Assembly: GCA_963921195.1 (NCBI GenBank)
Contig: OY992539.1
Span: 157,479,307-157,543,306, forward strand
Direction of reading: 5' to 3'
Length of the DNA: 64,000 nt
Source: Pegoplata infirma
Lineage: Eukaryota; Arthropoda; Insecta; Diptera; Anthomyiidae
Shown here: in pieces, positions 49,601-61,600 of the stretch
How positions within the stretch are numbered: the stretch's first letter is position 1
Layout: the number at the start of each line of letters is the position of its first letter
The notes under the pieces: model-generated
Told to the model about the DNA's origin: nothing
The model's input: the letters and a program-made list of their open reading frames with translations, nothing else
Database searches by the model: none
Made by a program: the position numbers and the translations under genes

Positions 49601-50238
49601 GGTGAAATTTCTGAATGCATTTAAACGATCGCATTTAAATTAACGTTTTAAAGTAAGCGCACTTAAGCGGAAAGTGTTTAAAACTAAATAAAATAAAAAA
49701 ATGGCATCCGGAATTTCATTATGTCTTCGTCGTTTTTACTGTGTAAAGCTAAAAGTGAAAAACATATTATTTAATATGTCAAAAAAGTCCATTTTGACTA
49801 TGAGCAAAAAAAAACAGCTGTTTTTTGGGCGTTCGTTCAACAAGGGTTAAAGATGTCCTTCAAGAAAACTTTGTATAAATTTGTAATTGTTCATTATTTA
49901 AACACATACACGATTTTAGAGTGAGGAATTTTCGAAAATTTCATTGGAGGAATTTTTAACCTTGTGCCGGCAAGGGTTAACGTTGTCCAAAAAGCCTATT
50001 ATTTCAAAGCAGAGTTACTATGGTCCAAAACAACCATTTGAACAAAAAAAGTTGGTTAATTTAAGTAAAATGTTGCTAACAACTACAAATTAGTCAAAAA
50101 TGTCGATAAAAACACATGTTCTGGAAATCCGCTAAATTCAAATCGCTCCACACATCAACAGGACGAAGGAATTTAACTAAGAATTTTTTTCTACAATCCC
50201 TGAGATGTATTCAATGATATCAAGTGGATAAACTAATA

Positions 50239-50593
50239 CCCGAGTAAAAAAAAAAACTTTTTAGATCTAATTTGATCTCAAAATTGGCTGTATCAAGTTG
50301 GATCAAATATTGATCTAATTGTATTATTTTAGATACACAAATATAAAAAATTATACAATTAGATCCGAATTTTGGTCACATCCAATTAAATCCACTTGAT
50401 CTTATTTTATATAAATTAACATAGATTTATATAGTTACATAAAGTCAGATATATTTATGTATAGCCTCAGATAAGAAAATGGAGCCTCAATAAATCTTAG
50501 ATAAAATTAGATCTGGACATATAAAAAGTCCTATATAATTTAATATCATTGTATCAAATTATATATCATTATATCAAAACTTTTTTACTAGGG
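50239..50593. mobile_element. CCCGAGTAAAA element 1 of a tandem pair
   Basis: 355 bp, from CCCGAGTAAAAAAAAAAAC to TTTTTTACTAGGG. TIRs are about 13 bp, and the interior is rich in 'gatctaatttgatctcaaa' and 'tatatcat' words. It is followed by only three bases (TAT) before the next copy. Confidence 0.75.
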
Positions 50594-50596
50594 TAT

Positions 50597-50951
50597 CCCG
50601 AGTAAAAAAAAAAACTTTTAAGATCTAATTTGATCTCAAAATTGGCTGTATCAAGTTGTATCAAATAATTATCTTATTGTATTAATTTAGATACACAAAT
50701 ATAAAAAATGATACAATAAGATCCGAATTTTGGTCACATCCAAATAAATCCAGTTGATCTTATTTTATATAAATAAATGTAGATTTATAAAATTATATAA
50801 AGTCACATATATTTATATATAACCTCAGATAAGAAATTGGAGCCATATAAAATCTTTCATATAATTAGATCTGAACATATAAAAACTCATATATATTTTA
50901 ATATGATTGTATCAAATTATATATCATTATATCAAAACTTTTTTACTAGGG
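50597..50951. mobile_element. CCCGAGTAAAA element 2 of a tandem pair
   Basis: 355 bp and closely similar to its neighbour, in the same orientation. The left arm (about 34830-34850, reversed) shows the uninterrupted target 'aaactaatatatttaaaaa', so both elements occupy one site. Confidence 0.75.
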
Positions 50952-51146
50952 ATATTTAAAAATTTTGTTTCACTAAATTTTTAAAATAGTGAAAAAGTAG
51001 TTTTGAGCTCCATGTTAAAAATGTGAGTTTTTTTGGCCTCACGTTTGGGTGGGTTATCGATATCCGAAAAAAAAACAAACAAAATTTTTCTAAATATCTT
51101 TGAATTAATGTGATACAAAAAAAAATTTTTTTTTTTAATAATTTTT

Positions 51147-52271
51147 TATACCCTCCACTCTAGTGATAGAGGGTATATATAAGTTTGTCATTCCGTTTGT
51201 AACACATCGAAATATTGGTCTAGGACCCCATAAAGTATATATATTCATGATCCTTGATCGATTTTAAGTCGATCTAGCGATGTCCGTCCGTCCGTCCGTC
51301 CGTCTGTCTGTCTGTCCGTTGAAAACACGCTAACTTTTGAAAGACTTTACGGAGGCTCCTGAAGTTTGACATATATGTTCTCCATTTACCGGGTCAGGTT
51401 GGTATTGCAATCCAGCGAAATCGGTCCAGTGGTTCAAAAGTTATGAGCAAAATAGTAAATTTCGGCAAGGGTATTTTTCGAATTTACAAGATTAAAACCA
51501 CTATAACTTTCGAAAGACAATCCTGAGGGGGCTGAAGCTTAGCATATATATTTGTCGTTTCTCGAGGCTGTTTGGTTCTGAATTTCAGCAAAATCGGTTC
51601 GGTGGTTCAAAAGTTATAAGCAAAGCAGTGAATTTCAGATTTGTTTCACCTTAAACTGTTGAAAACTCGTTAAACAAGTTTTATAAGCATGGTGAAATAC
51701 CAGTTGTTGTTGTTTGTTTTCTTGTCGTGGGGTGCAGTTTTGTTGTTAGACAAGTAAATATTTGTTATTGTTAGTGTAACTGTATGTAACGGGAAAAAAT
51801 CAAATAATGTATGTGTATGATTGAATGTTAATTTGTTTTTGGTTTTTAAAGAAGAAGATGGTAATATAAAAAGAAGAAAATATGTGAAATAGTTTTTTTT
51901 TGTATTACATTATAGGTATAAAACAACAAAAATATTTTACAAAGTAATTTGTTACTCAAAGAAATTGTACACTAAAAAAGTATTTACACTCAAAACAAAA
52001 TGTTACACTCAAAAAAAAATGTACACAATATTATTTTTTTTTTGTTTAATGAAATGGCAGACTCAGAAAAATGTTGACAGTCAAAAAAATTTTACACTCA
52101 AAAAAATTTGATTGATTAAAAGAAAGTTTGACTCAAAATAATAAATATATTTCTAATAAAAAATTTGTAATGCAATTTTTTAAAAATTTTTTTAGAAAAT
52201 TACTATCAGATAACATTGTGGAGGGTATTCATAGATTCGACCAAGTCGAATTTAATTTTTCTACTTGTTTT
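51147..52271 (+). mobile_element. DINE-1/INE-1-like element 2
   Basis: Starts TATACCCTCCACTCTAGTG with an inverted 'gatagagggtata', contains CCCCATAAAGTATATATATT and a GTCC/GTCT microsatellite (51284-51318), and ends 'cgaccaagtcgaattt' hairpin plus CTACTTGTTTT. It interrupts a T-run of the giant element's arm that is uninterrupted near 34640, matching T/T insertion. Confidence 0.8.
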
Positions 52272-52472
52272 TTAAATATTTAATTTTTTTTTTTAAATTA
52301 TGTCCATTTTTTCAAAAACCGCAATTTTGACCCGTGATGCGAGAACGGAAGCCATGGACCGATTTCGTTCATTTTGGTTTTAAATTGCTTGTATTTACTT
52401 GTACCAACTTTTTTTCACTATTAATAGTTGATCTGAGCACTTTGTTGGAATACGACCCAGCCTACTGCACAT

Positions 52473-52542
52473 GTCGCATGTGTCGCATGTGTTGACATGG
52501 TCAATTTCTATGTGCATGCATGCAATTACACTTTTAAGACTA
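52473..52542 (+). repeat. Short GTCGCATGT tandem
   Basis: Immediately outside the giant element: 'atgtcgcatgtgtcgcatgt' and similar 9-10-base words, then TGCATGCATGCA. No gene. Confidence 0.6.
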
Positions 52543-52802
52543 CCCGAGTAAAAAACTTTATATATAATTTGATATAAACCATTTTATCAAATTATATATA
52601 ATTTGATCACATTATATATAATTATATCCAGGAATTGGTGGATAAAATTTTATAAAATTATATCAAATTAGATATAATTTTATAAAATTTTATGAAATTT
52701 GATCCGAAAAAGTTTTTTATATAATTTGATATAATTTGATAAAAAAATATATAATTTCATATAAAAATATATAAAGCAACCCACACATAATTTGATGCTA
52801 TT
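52543..52802 (+). mobile_element. CCCGAGTAAAA element, left part
   Basis: CCCGAGTAAAAAACTTTATA begins an AT-rich block of 'tataatttgatataa' words like the members at 19538 and 50239. It is cut off by DINE elements, and no right end was found. Confidence 0.5.
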
Positions 52803-53645
52803 TATACCCTACACCACACTGTGGTACAGGGTATAATGAGTTTGTGCTGATGTTTGTAACTACCCGAAATATTGGTCCTAGACCCACTTTTAAGTATACC
52901 GATCGACTTAGAATCACTTTTTGAGTCGATTTAGCGATGTCCGTCCGTCCGTCCGTCCGTCCGTCCGTCTGTCTGTCCATGTAAACGGTGTAAACACGAT
53001 ACAGGTCGCAATTCTCGATCAATTGACTTGAAATTTAAAACTTAAGCCTCTTTTGGCCCAAGGACGAAGCCTATTGAAATTGGAAAAAATCGGTCCATAT
53101 TTAGACCTAGCCCCCATACAAAGGTCCTCTTTAGTTTTGGCTCAAATGACTCTAATAGTCGCATTTTAATAGGTATCTTTTCAAAATTTGGCAGGAATTA
53201 ATGTTTTATACACACAAGTCACCATTCCGAATTTTAAAGAAATCGAACCAGTTCTTCTAGTAGCCCCCATACAAACCACCTTCCCGATTTTCACATAAAT
53301 CTCTCAATTTTCATGAAAATAGAAAATATTTAATTAAAATTCTGTTTGTGTATGTTAAACGCGTACTTTAATAACCTTATCAAATCTAATTATCATCGGA
53401 CCATTTTGGACTTAGGTCCCATGTGGAAATTTCGCCCGATATTCAGTTGAAGCGATTTATTGTCAACAAAAAGAAGCCTATTCCACTCAAATTGGATTAG
53501 TGATTGCTTTTTACACTTATTAAAGATTTGACAAAATATAGATCTAATCAGTTCATGTTTGAACTTGGGACCCATGGTCCGGGAAACTCTGGTGTAGGGT
53601 ATTATATGGTCGGTCTTGACCGACCATAATTTTCTTACTTGTTTT
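52803..53645 (+). mobile_element. DINE-1/INE-1-like element 3
   Basis: Starts TATACCCTACACCACACTG with an inverted 'gtggtacagggtata', has a GTCC microsatellite (about 52939-52975), and ends with the perfect hairpin GGTCGGTCTTGACCGACC followed by CTTACTTGTTTT. It lies in direct tandem with element 4, five bases apart. Confidence 0.85.
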
Positions 53646-55156
53646 ATAATTATACCCTACACCACACTGTGGTACAGGGTATAATGAGTTTGTGCTGATG
53701 TTTGTAACTACCCGAAATATTGGTCCTAGACCCACTTTTAAGTATACCGATCTACTTAGAATCACTTTTTGAGTCGATTTAGCGATGTCCGTCCGTCCGT
53801 CCGTCTGTCCGTCCGTCCGTCCGTCTGTCTGTCCATGTAAACGGTGTAAACACGATACAGGTCGCAATTCTCGATCAATTGACTTGAAATTTAAAACTTA
53901 AGCCTCTTTTGGCCCAAGGACGAAGCCTATTGAAATTGGAAAAAATCGGTCCATATTTAGACCTAGCCCCCATACAAAGGTCCTCTTTAGTTTTGGCTCA
54001 AATGACTCTAATAGTCGCATTTTAATAGGTATCTTTTCAAAATTTGGCAGGAATTAATGTTTTATACACACAAATCACCATTCCGAATTTTAAAGAAATC
54101 GAACCAGTTCTTCTAGTAGCCCCCATACAAACCACCTTCCCGATTTTCACATAAATCTCTCAATTTTCATGAAAATAGAAAATATTTAATTAAAATTCTG
54201 TTTGTGTATGTTAAACGCGTACTTTAATAACCTTATCAAATCTAATTATCATCGGACCATTTTGGACTTAGGTCCCATGTGGAAATTTCGCCCGATATTC
54301 AGTTGAAGCGATTTATTGTCAACAAAAAGAAGCCTATTCCACTCAAATTTGATTAGTGATTGCTTTTTACACTTATTAAAGATTTGACAAAATATAGATC
54401 TAATCAGTCCATGTTTGAACTTGGGACCCATGGTCCGGGAAACTCTGGTGTAGGGTATTATATGGTCGGTCTTGACTAGAGATGCGCACCAATCACGTGA
54501 TTACCGTGAATCACGTGAATCACGCGTGAATCACGTGATTCGTGAGTAATTTTATTTTCTACTCACGTGAGCGTGCGTGATCGTGAGTAACAAAAAAAAG
54601 TTCGTGCGTGATCGTGCGTGAGTAAAATTGCTGCGTGATTTTTTCGTGATTGTAATTTTTTCTCCGTTTTTTTTTATTTTTTAAGTTCTTTCAAATAAGT
54701 TAATAAATTTAAATTTAATAAGTTTTTTGAGCAATTTTAAAAAAATTTCGCTCCACTGTTTGAATTGACTTAAAATTTGCCATAGCATATTTCATATTTG
54801 GATTTTCAAAATTCAGTATAGTTTTCGAATTATCGCTGGTCGAAGTCGACTGATTTAGCAAAAGTGAGAAAAATACAACCTGTATAAGGAATATAATCTT
54901 ATCCCTGTTAAATTTTTTAAAACATTTCAAAAATAAAAAAAAATAAAATTTCTAATGGAAAATTATGGGATCCTCGTACTCAAACCAGAATAGCTTTTGA
55001 TCCCCCTCTGAATTTTGGATATGTTACACAAAACATTTTGACTATCACCGAATTTAAAAAAAAAATCCAAGATGTGTTGTTTTAAATATTCGCAAAGAAA
55101 AAAGTTATTGCATTTTTGATACTTTTCTTTAAAGAATCCTTTTGCATTTAAAATTA

Positions 55157-57130
55157 GGTAGAAGTATCCCTGGAGTAAAAGGAATTTGCTCTTGCAGCAT
55201 TTCTGGATATAGAAGGGGCTTTTAACAATGTAAATACAAAGACGATAGTTAATGCTTTGGACAAGGCTTCAACTAACAGTTGTTTGAGTAAATGGATAGA
55301 GCAAATGCTTTCATGTCGGGAAATAACGGCCGAATGGGGTCATGCAAAAACATCTCGTTACGCTACTAGAGGAACACCACAAGGTGGGGTTCTGTCACCA
55401 CTGCTCTGGCTCCTGGTGTTGGACCCCATTTTAAAGGAACTGAAGACTTTAGGAACCACAACAATAGCATACGCTGATGATGTGGTTATTCTATCATGTG
55501 GCAAATATCTGGATACTGTATCCGAGATTTTAGAGGGCTCACTTAAGGCTATGTGGAAGTGGTCTTCAGGAAATGGACTTAATGTCAACCCGCAGAAAAC
55601 GGAAATGGTTCTTTTTACTAGAAAATACAAAATCCCGGAATTTAGAAAGGTTCGAGTGGGAGGAGTTGAAATTCCAATATCACCGCATGCCAAATTTCTT
55701 GGAGTGTTCTTGGACAGTAAGCTGTTCTGGAACAAGAACTCTGAAGAAAGAGTAAAAAAGGCAAACAACGCGTATTACGCGTGTAAGAAAATGTTCGGCA
55801 GTACCTGGGGTCTAGAACCTAAAGTCACTTACTGGATTTATACTTCAATCGTAAGACCAATCTTACTCTATGGAGTTTTAGTCTGGCATAAGGCACTCGA
55901 AAAGGATGTGACACTTAAAATGTTTCAGAAGCTTCAACGGCAAATGGGACGGAGTATCACTGGCGCTTTGAGAACAACATCAGCCGACTCTATCGACACT
56001 TTATTGCACTTATTACCAATTGATCTCTTTGCTAAGGGCGAGGCTTACAAAGCTTGCCTCAGACTCAAAGAGTCAAATTGGTTCAAGTATCGCAACTTTG
56101 GACACAGTAACATTGCTAATATGGACCGTATTGACTCTGATTACACAGTGCCCAAACTATTTTTCGACCGGAAATATGAAGTTAGATTTCCGGATCGAGA
56201 ATTCTGGTCGACCTGGCAGGGCCCTCCTGCGAACTCAATAAATATCTTTACTGATGGATCGAAGCAATCGCATGGTGTTGGAGCTGGTTTCACGATACTG
56301 GAACTAGACCTACACTTATCTTTTAAATTACCCGTGGACTCGAGTATCTTTCAGGCTGAGATATGGCAAAGGAAAAAGGTGCCACCCTTAATTTCTACGT
56401 GGATAGTCAAGCTGCTCTAAAGGCACTCTTGAGCTACCAAATTAAATCGAAAACGGTTTTAAAGTGTTACGAGAATTTAAAACAACTTTGCTTAAATAAT
56501 GAAGTTACCTTATTATGGGTACCAGGGCACGAAGGAATAGAAGGAAACGAGAAAGCAGATGAACTCGCGAAACTTGGAGCAGATGGCATAGGTACCACCA
56601 TAATGTTTTCACCGCCACTCCAGCATTTCAAACTAAAACGAAATACCCTTACTGTCGCCAAAGCAAATCGAAGATGGAAGGAACTTGGGACAAGTCGTAT
56701 AAGCAGAATTTTATGGCCACGCTATGATTTAGGAAGAACTAAATTCTTACTTACACTTACGAGAATAGAATGTCTTATGTTGACAGGTTTAATAACGGGA
56801 CACTGTCTTGTCGGAAAACATGCCAAGAACATGAATCTTATTACGGACGCAAACTGTAAAAGGTGCGAGACACCAGACGTCGAAGAGACCATTGAACACA
56901 TCCTGTGTCACTGCCCGGCTTTGGCACGAACTCGACTATCAATTATAGGAAGTTCACAGTTCGAGACTTTGGAGGAAATTACGAGGATAGACCTGGAGAG
57001 CTTGAAACAATTCGCAATGAAGGTCAATGTATTTAGTTTACATCGATAAGCGGAAAAAGTTTTGTGGTATCGCTATGGACCAATTGGTCTATGCGGAGTG
57101 CCCATCTGGCACCGCCACCCTAACCTAACC
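55157..57130 (+). mobile_element. Non-LTR retrotransposon A, 5'-truncated
   Basis: TAAAATTA stands on both sides (55149-55156 and 57131-57138), a target duplication. The body enters in the middle of the RT domain and ends with a 3' tail CACCCTAACCTAACC. RNase H plus RT without LTRs places it among the RNase H-bearing clades (I/R1/LOA group). Clade not decided. Confidence 0.85.
55160..57049 (+). pseudogene. Reverse transcriptase-RNase H, truncated and frameshifted
   Basis: RT motif A FLDIEGAF (about 55200), motif B GTPQGGVLSP (about 55375) and motif C YADDVVI (about 55465) are present, then a thumb/connection region. RNase H starts NIFTDGS (about 56245), continues VDSQAALKAL and VPGHEGIEGN..ADELAKLG, all catalytic positions seen. 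A C-terminal CX2C...HX4C zinc motif follows (CKRCE..., HILCHC). Defects: no 5' half, an in-frame stop near 55177, and a small indel near 56360 that splits RNase H into two frames. Dead copy. Confidence 0.85.
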
Positions 57131-57736
57131 TAAAATTATTTCCAAAAAGCACAAGACTTAAGCTCTCATATGAGCCACGAATTGTGAAAATCGGATAATT
57201 GCTTAAAAAGTTAGAACATATTTTATGTGATGATATGTTTTTCTAATTTTGCAACAAAAAAAAGTCGAGCTTTGACCTGCCATAAAACGATCAGTAAACC
57301 GAATTTAAAAAACGATAGAAAGTCACATTTTCATAGGTATGTTGGCTATCTATGTGCCAATTTTCAATTAAATCTGAAGAAACCATTCCCAAAAACGACT
57401 AAAATTGGCTCTCAATATTTTAGAATTGCCCTTTTATAATTACAAAAACATTTGTAAATTTAAATAAATGTTAAAAAAATAAAAAAATATGGAATAAAGT
57501 TTTTTTTTTATTTTATTTTAATTCGTGAGTATTTCGTGAACGTGATTACATCGTGAGCGTGATTAAAATTGTTTTCTACTCACGTGAGCGTGCGTGAGCG
57601 TGAGTACAAAAAAAAATTTCGTGCGTGATCGTGCGTGATTAATTTTTTTTTTTCGTGAGTGTGCGTGATCGTGATTGAAAAGTCACTCACGATCCCATCT
57701 CTAGTCTTGACCGACTATAATTTTCTTACTTGTTTT

Positions 57737-58655
57737 TCATTGATTTTCTTTTTGTTATTAAATGCAATAAAAACAAGGATTTATTTGACTATATATATTT
57801 ATTGTTAGTAAGAATAAGAATTTTCAATTAAATGTGTTTGTTTTTTACCTCAAACGCGACGAAATTTGATTGTGGTAAGACCAAGGAAGATGTATGTATA
57901 ATTAGTCCATGGGTAAGACCATAAATTTGACCATTATACAGCTGGTGGTAGAGAACTGTAGTTTCCACAATATAAAACGTATCTTGACTTGCGAAGGATT
58001 TCGGTATCGAAAAGTGTAGACTTAAGAAATGTATTTGAATCGCTTCACTAAGATGCACATTTGACTCCAACGGAAAAACCTAACACAAATGGTTTTCCAT
58101 GGGATATCCAGCAGTAAACTTTGTCATCGTCACCAGCAGTAAACTCTCGGCTGCATCAAATTTAAAATAGGCTTTTAAAGCATGAAGTTTAGTTGTAAAA
58201 GGAATTCTTGTACTATTGATGGACCTGAAAATATGAGCACAATGATTATGATGCATTGAAAAGTGCTTTATATAGTTTAATTTACCTTTTATGCCTTCGA
58301 AATAACCTTTTATGTGAGATGACGTTGATGAATATGCTTGTCGTTGCTTCGCCAACGGAAAGAACTAACACAAATGATCTTCCGACAGATATCCAGCAGT
58401 AAATTTGGTCATCATCGACTGCATTGAACTTATGGCTGTATTAGATTTGATAAGTTGTAAACGAATTCCTTTTTATAATGTTTGGGAAACCAGTATTTAT
58501 ATTTAATATAACACCAATTCAATTTATTGAATATTTTATAAATTCCAAATTGTTTTAAAAAGTAAAACAATGACAAATTAATTATTCAGAAAATCAAAGA
58601 TAACTTAATTTATAAAGTAAAATAAAATTAAAGTATTTTTATAACAAAGTTAAAA
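57737..58655 (-). other. Unassigned region with two exon-like direct repeats
   Basis: On the minus strand a block of about 110 bp occurs twice (around 58063-58180 and 58346-58460). Both share 'tttactgctggatatc' and 'atttgtgttag.tttttccgtt'. In one frame both read DDD..YCWIS.G..FVL..SVG. Between them 'gtaaat...ttttcag' (about 58232-58294) could be a short intron. Frames are broken, no family is recognised, and the downstream part to 58655 is AT-rich. It may be a gene remnant or part of the gypsy 3' region. Confidence 0.3.
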
Positions 58656-61600
58656 TCCATCAATTCCTCCGCACCAATTTGGCAAAGAGTCTCTTGGTTC
58701 TTATCGAACGACGCAATTCCATCTGAGCAACTGGCGGTTGCGAATTACGCTCTGGTGGTCTCTTGGTTCTTCTCGAACGACGCAATTCCATCTGGGGTAC
58801 AATTGGTATTCGGGAACGTATTGAATCCCGGGCACTTAGGGATATAAATGTAGGCGTCGATATATTTGATGATGTTGGACCCGTAGAGGTTGTTGGTGAC
58901 ACAATTGGCGTTGCATTACGGGCTAAGGTTGGCATACTTGATTCTGTTTGACGAGTTTGGTTGGTGGTCGCTGTATTTGATGAAATATTTTTGGAAGATT
59001 AAATCCGTTTCCACTATTACGATCTTGATTGTTAACTTGAGAAGTTTGATTTGCTGATATTTTGCGAATTTGATTTTGATGTCTTTTAAAAATTTTATTT
59101 TCCCCATTCTTCAGTAAGTATACCATTTTCCCAAGTTTCTTGAAAACTTTGGCTTGCATCCATCTTTGACCTCTGGAGAAGTTACGGATAATTACCGTTT
59201 CGTCAATTTCAAATTTTTAGTCACCTGGTTGAGACTTTGTTATTGTACTTCGATGTAAATTGCTTAACATTATTTTTGGTTGTCGTCCATGCAACAATTC
59301 AGCTGGTGACTTCCCATCTCTAATTGGAGTGGTTCTATAGGTAGATAAATAAGTTAAGACTGAATTTTCTATATTTTTCCCCGCATTTATTTGTTTTTTA
59401 AATGACGTTTTAAACGTTCTAACAAATCGTTCAGCTTGACCATTTGAATCTGGGTGAAAAGGTGCTATGGTCAGATGTTGAATGTTGTTTGCTCTACAAA
59501 ATTTCTTAAAATTTTCCGCCACTAATTGGGGTCCATTATCAGAAACGATAACGTCTGGCAAAATCTCAATTGAAAAAATTTTCTTTAATACAGAAATTGT
59601 TGCATCTGTAGTTGTTGAATTCATTTTAACGACATAAGGGAAGTGAGAATACGAGTCGACACAAATAAACCAATATGAATTATGAAATGGTCCAGCAAAA
59701 TCAATGTGTATTTGCTGCCATGGCTGAGTAGGTTCTTGCCAAGAACTAAACTCTTTTTTCGGCATTGAGCTTTCCAGTGAACATGCAGTGCAACTTGATA
59801 CTAAATTTTCTATGTCTTTATCCATATTAGGCCACCACACATAACGACGGGCTAACTGCTTTGTTTTTACAATTCCCCAGTGGCCTTCATGAAGCAGCTC
59901 CAATACCCGTTTACGATAGCAGTTTGGAATAACCACGCGATTATAGTCCGTTTGAAGTATAATGACTCCATTAAATGTTGTTAAATTCTCACGTCTGGCG
60001 AAATAGGGCTTACAATTACCATCAATTTTATTTGGCCAACCATTTCGAATAAATTTGCTAACTTTATCTAAAATTTTATCTTTTGTGGTACATTTGGCAA
60101 TTTCCTCCGCATTTATCGGAAAAGAAGAAACCTCTTCTGCAAAATTTATTTCTAAAGCTTCGATTTCTTTATCAAAACTTTCATCAGAGGCACAAGGCAA
60201 TCTCGATAGGCCATCCGCATTTGTATGTAATTTCGTAGCTTTATATTTTATATCAAAAGTATAACTTGAAAGAAATAATGCCCATCTTTGCAAACGATGT
60301 GCGGAATGTACAGGAATGCCTTTATTTGGGCTGAAAATTGACACTAATGGTTTATGGTCAGTTATTAATGTAAATCTTCTTCCATATAAATAGTCATGAA
60401 ACTTTTTTATTCCATAAATAATCGCTAAAGCCTCTTTTTCGATCAGGCTATAATTTTTCTGATGGGAATTAAGAGTTTTAGATGCATGGGCAATAGGCTT
60501 TTCTGAGCCATCGGGGTATATATGAGAAATAACAGCTCCTATACCGAATGATGACGCATCTGTGGCTAGGACTAATGGACGATTTTCATCAAAGTGTGAA
60601 AGAGTAGTAACGTCTATAAGTTGTTGTTTTAATTGTTTAAAAGCATTTTCTTGACGGTTACCCCATACAAATTTAACGTCTTTTCTACGTAATTCATTTA
60701 ACGGTTCAGCCACAGTAGAAAAATTCTTAATAAATTTCATATAGTACGTTACTTTTCCGAGAAAAGCTTGCACATCTTGAAGATTCTTTGGCCTTTGTAA
60801 TTCTTGAATAGCTTTTATTCGTGAATAGGACGGTTCTATACCATTTCTACTAATAATATTGCCTTAGTATTCAATTTTCTCCTGTATAAAACTACATTTT
60901 GCTTTATTGCAACGAAGACCTGCATTTTCTAATTTAACAAGTAATTTTTCCAAATTTTGCATATGTTCCTCATTTGTTTTTCCGGTGACAACAATGTCAT
61001 CCAGATAATTTACACAATATGGAATGTCAGAAATAAGTTGTTCTAAAAACCGCTGAAAGATAGCTGGTGCAGTAGACACTCCAAATGGCAACCTTTGGTA
61101 TTGGAAAAGACCCAAAGGTATATTTACGACTAATAACTTTTTTGATTCTTCGTCCATCTGTATTTGAAAATATGCATCCGAAAGGTCTATTTTGGAAAAC
61201 GTAATACCGCCTTGTAATTTGTAAAGAAGATTCTGAAATCTAGGAATCGGATATTGTTCCATATCTATTTGGGGATTTAACGTTTGTTTAAAATCAGCAC
61301 AAACTCGTATTTTACCGTTTGGTTTTGGTGCTATCACAATAGGAGATGCCCAAGAGCTGTATGTTACTGGTTTCCATATACCAAGTTCTTCCAATCTTTT
61401 AGCCTCATCCTCAAATGTTTTTTGAAGAGCAAATGGTATTGGCCTGGTTTTATAAAATTTAGGAATGGCATTTTCCTTAAGGTATAAGTGAGCTTCAAAA
61501 GAGTTACAACTACCCAAACTATCCGAAAATAGTGAAGAATATTTATGACAAATATCGTTCACGTCTATTACTTTTGAAGTATTAATTTCAAAAATATTTT

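Larger units (their letters stand above)
34443..52464. mobile_element. 18-kb giant TIR element with 8-bp target duplication
   Basis: The first bases TAGGCTGGGTCGTATTCC are matched exactly by the reverse complement of the last ones. The duplication CTGCACAT is perfect on both sides (34435-34442 and 52465-52472). Arms are about 2 kb once later insertions are removed. The centre holds one broken gene (36531-40205). Insertions visible inside are the CCCAGC elements, a poly(T)-ended insert, a CCGGCT element, a fold-back block, a pair of CCCGAG elements and a DINE. Subtracting them leaves about 5.5 kb. An 8-bp duplication and TAGG start recall hAT, but the gene inside is not a recognisable hAT transposase, so class is open. 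Confidence 0.8.
40345..52464 (-). repeat. Right terminal inverted repeat of the giant element, inflated by insertions
   Basis: Pairs with the left arm in pieces. The inner start at about 40345 ('agatagagggtaggta') continues after the CCCAGC array at 44985 ('tatgtttgaagaaaatg'). The match then runs to 46622 around the insert 45142-45747. It resumes at about 49600 and continues to 52464 around 50239-50951 and 51147-52271. The inserts total close to 10 kb of the 12.1-kb arm. Confidence 0.75.
54477..57703. mobile_element. 3.2-kb hAT-type element carrying a non-LTR insert
   Basis: GTCTTGAC flanks both sides exactly (54469-54476 and 57704-57711). The ends are TAGAGATG and CATCTCTA. Subterminal blocks of CACGTGA / GCGTGAT words (54490-54660 and 57530-57695) match the MITE at 28549-28980. 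Without the retrotransposon it would be about 1.25 kb. No hAT transposase remains; the interior is AT-rich. Confidence 0.85.
53651..57736 (+). mobile_element. DINE-1/INE-1-like element 4, split by a hAT element
   Basis: Near-identical to element 3 from 53651 to 54476, then interrupted by the hAT insert within the 3' hairpin. It resumes at 57704 with GTCTTGACCGACTATAAT and ends CTTACTTGTTTT. The two DINEs are a head-to-tail pair with only a few differences, one in the microsatellite. Confidence 0.85.

Noticed and set aside
52800..53870. 74- and 104-codon frames with RTDGRTDG-type repeats
   Set aside because: These are translations of the GTCC microsatellite in the DINE elements.
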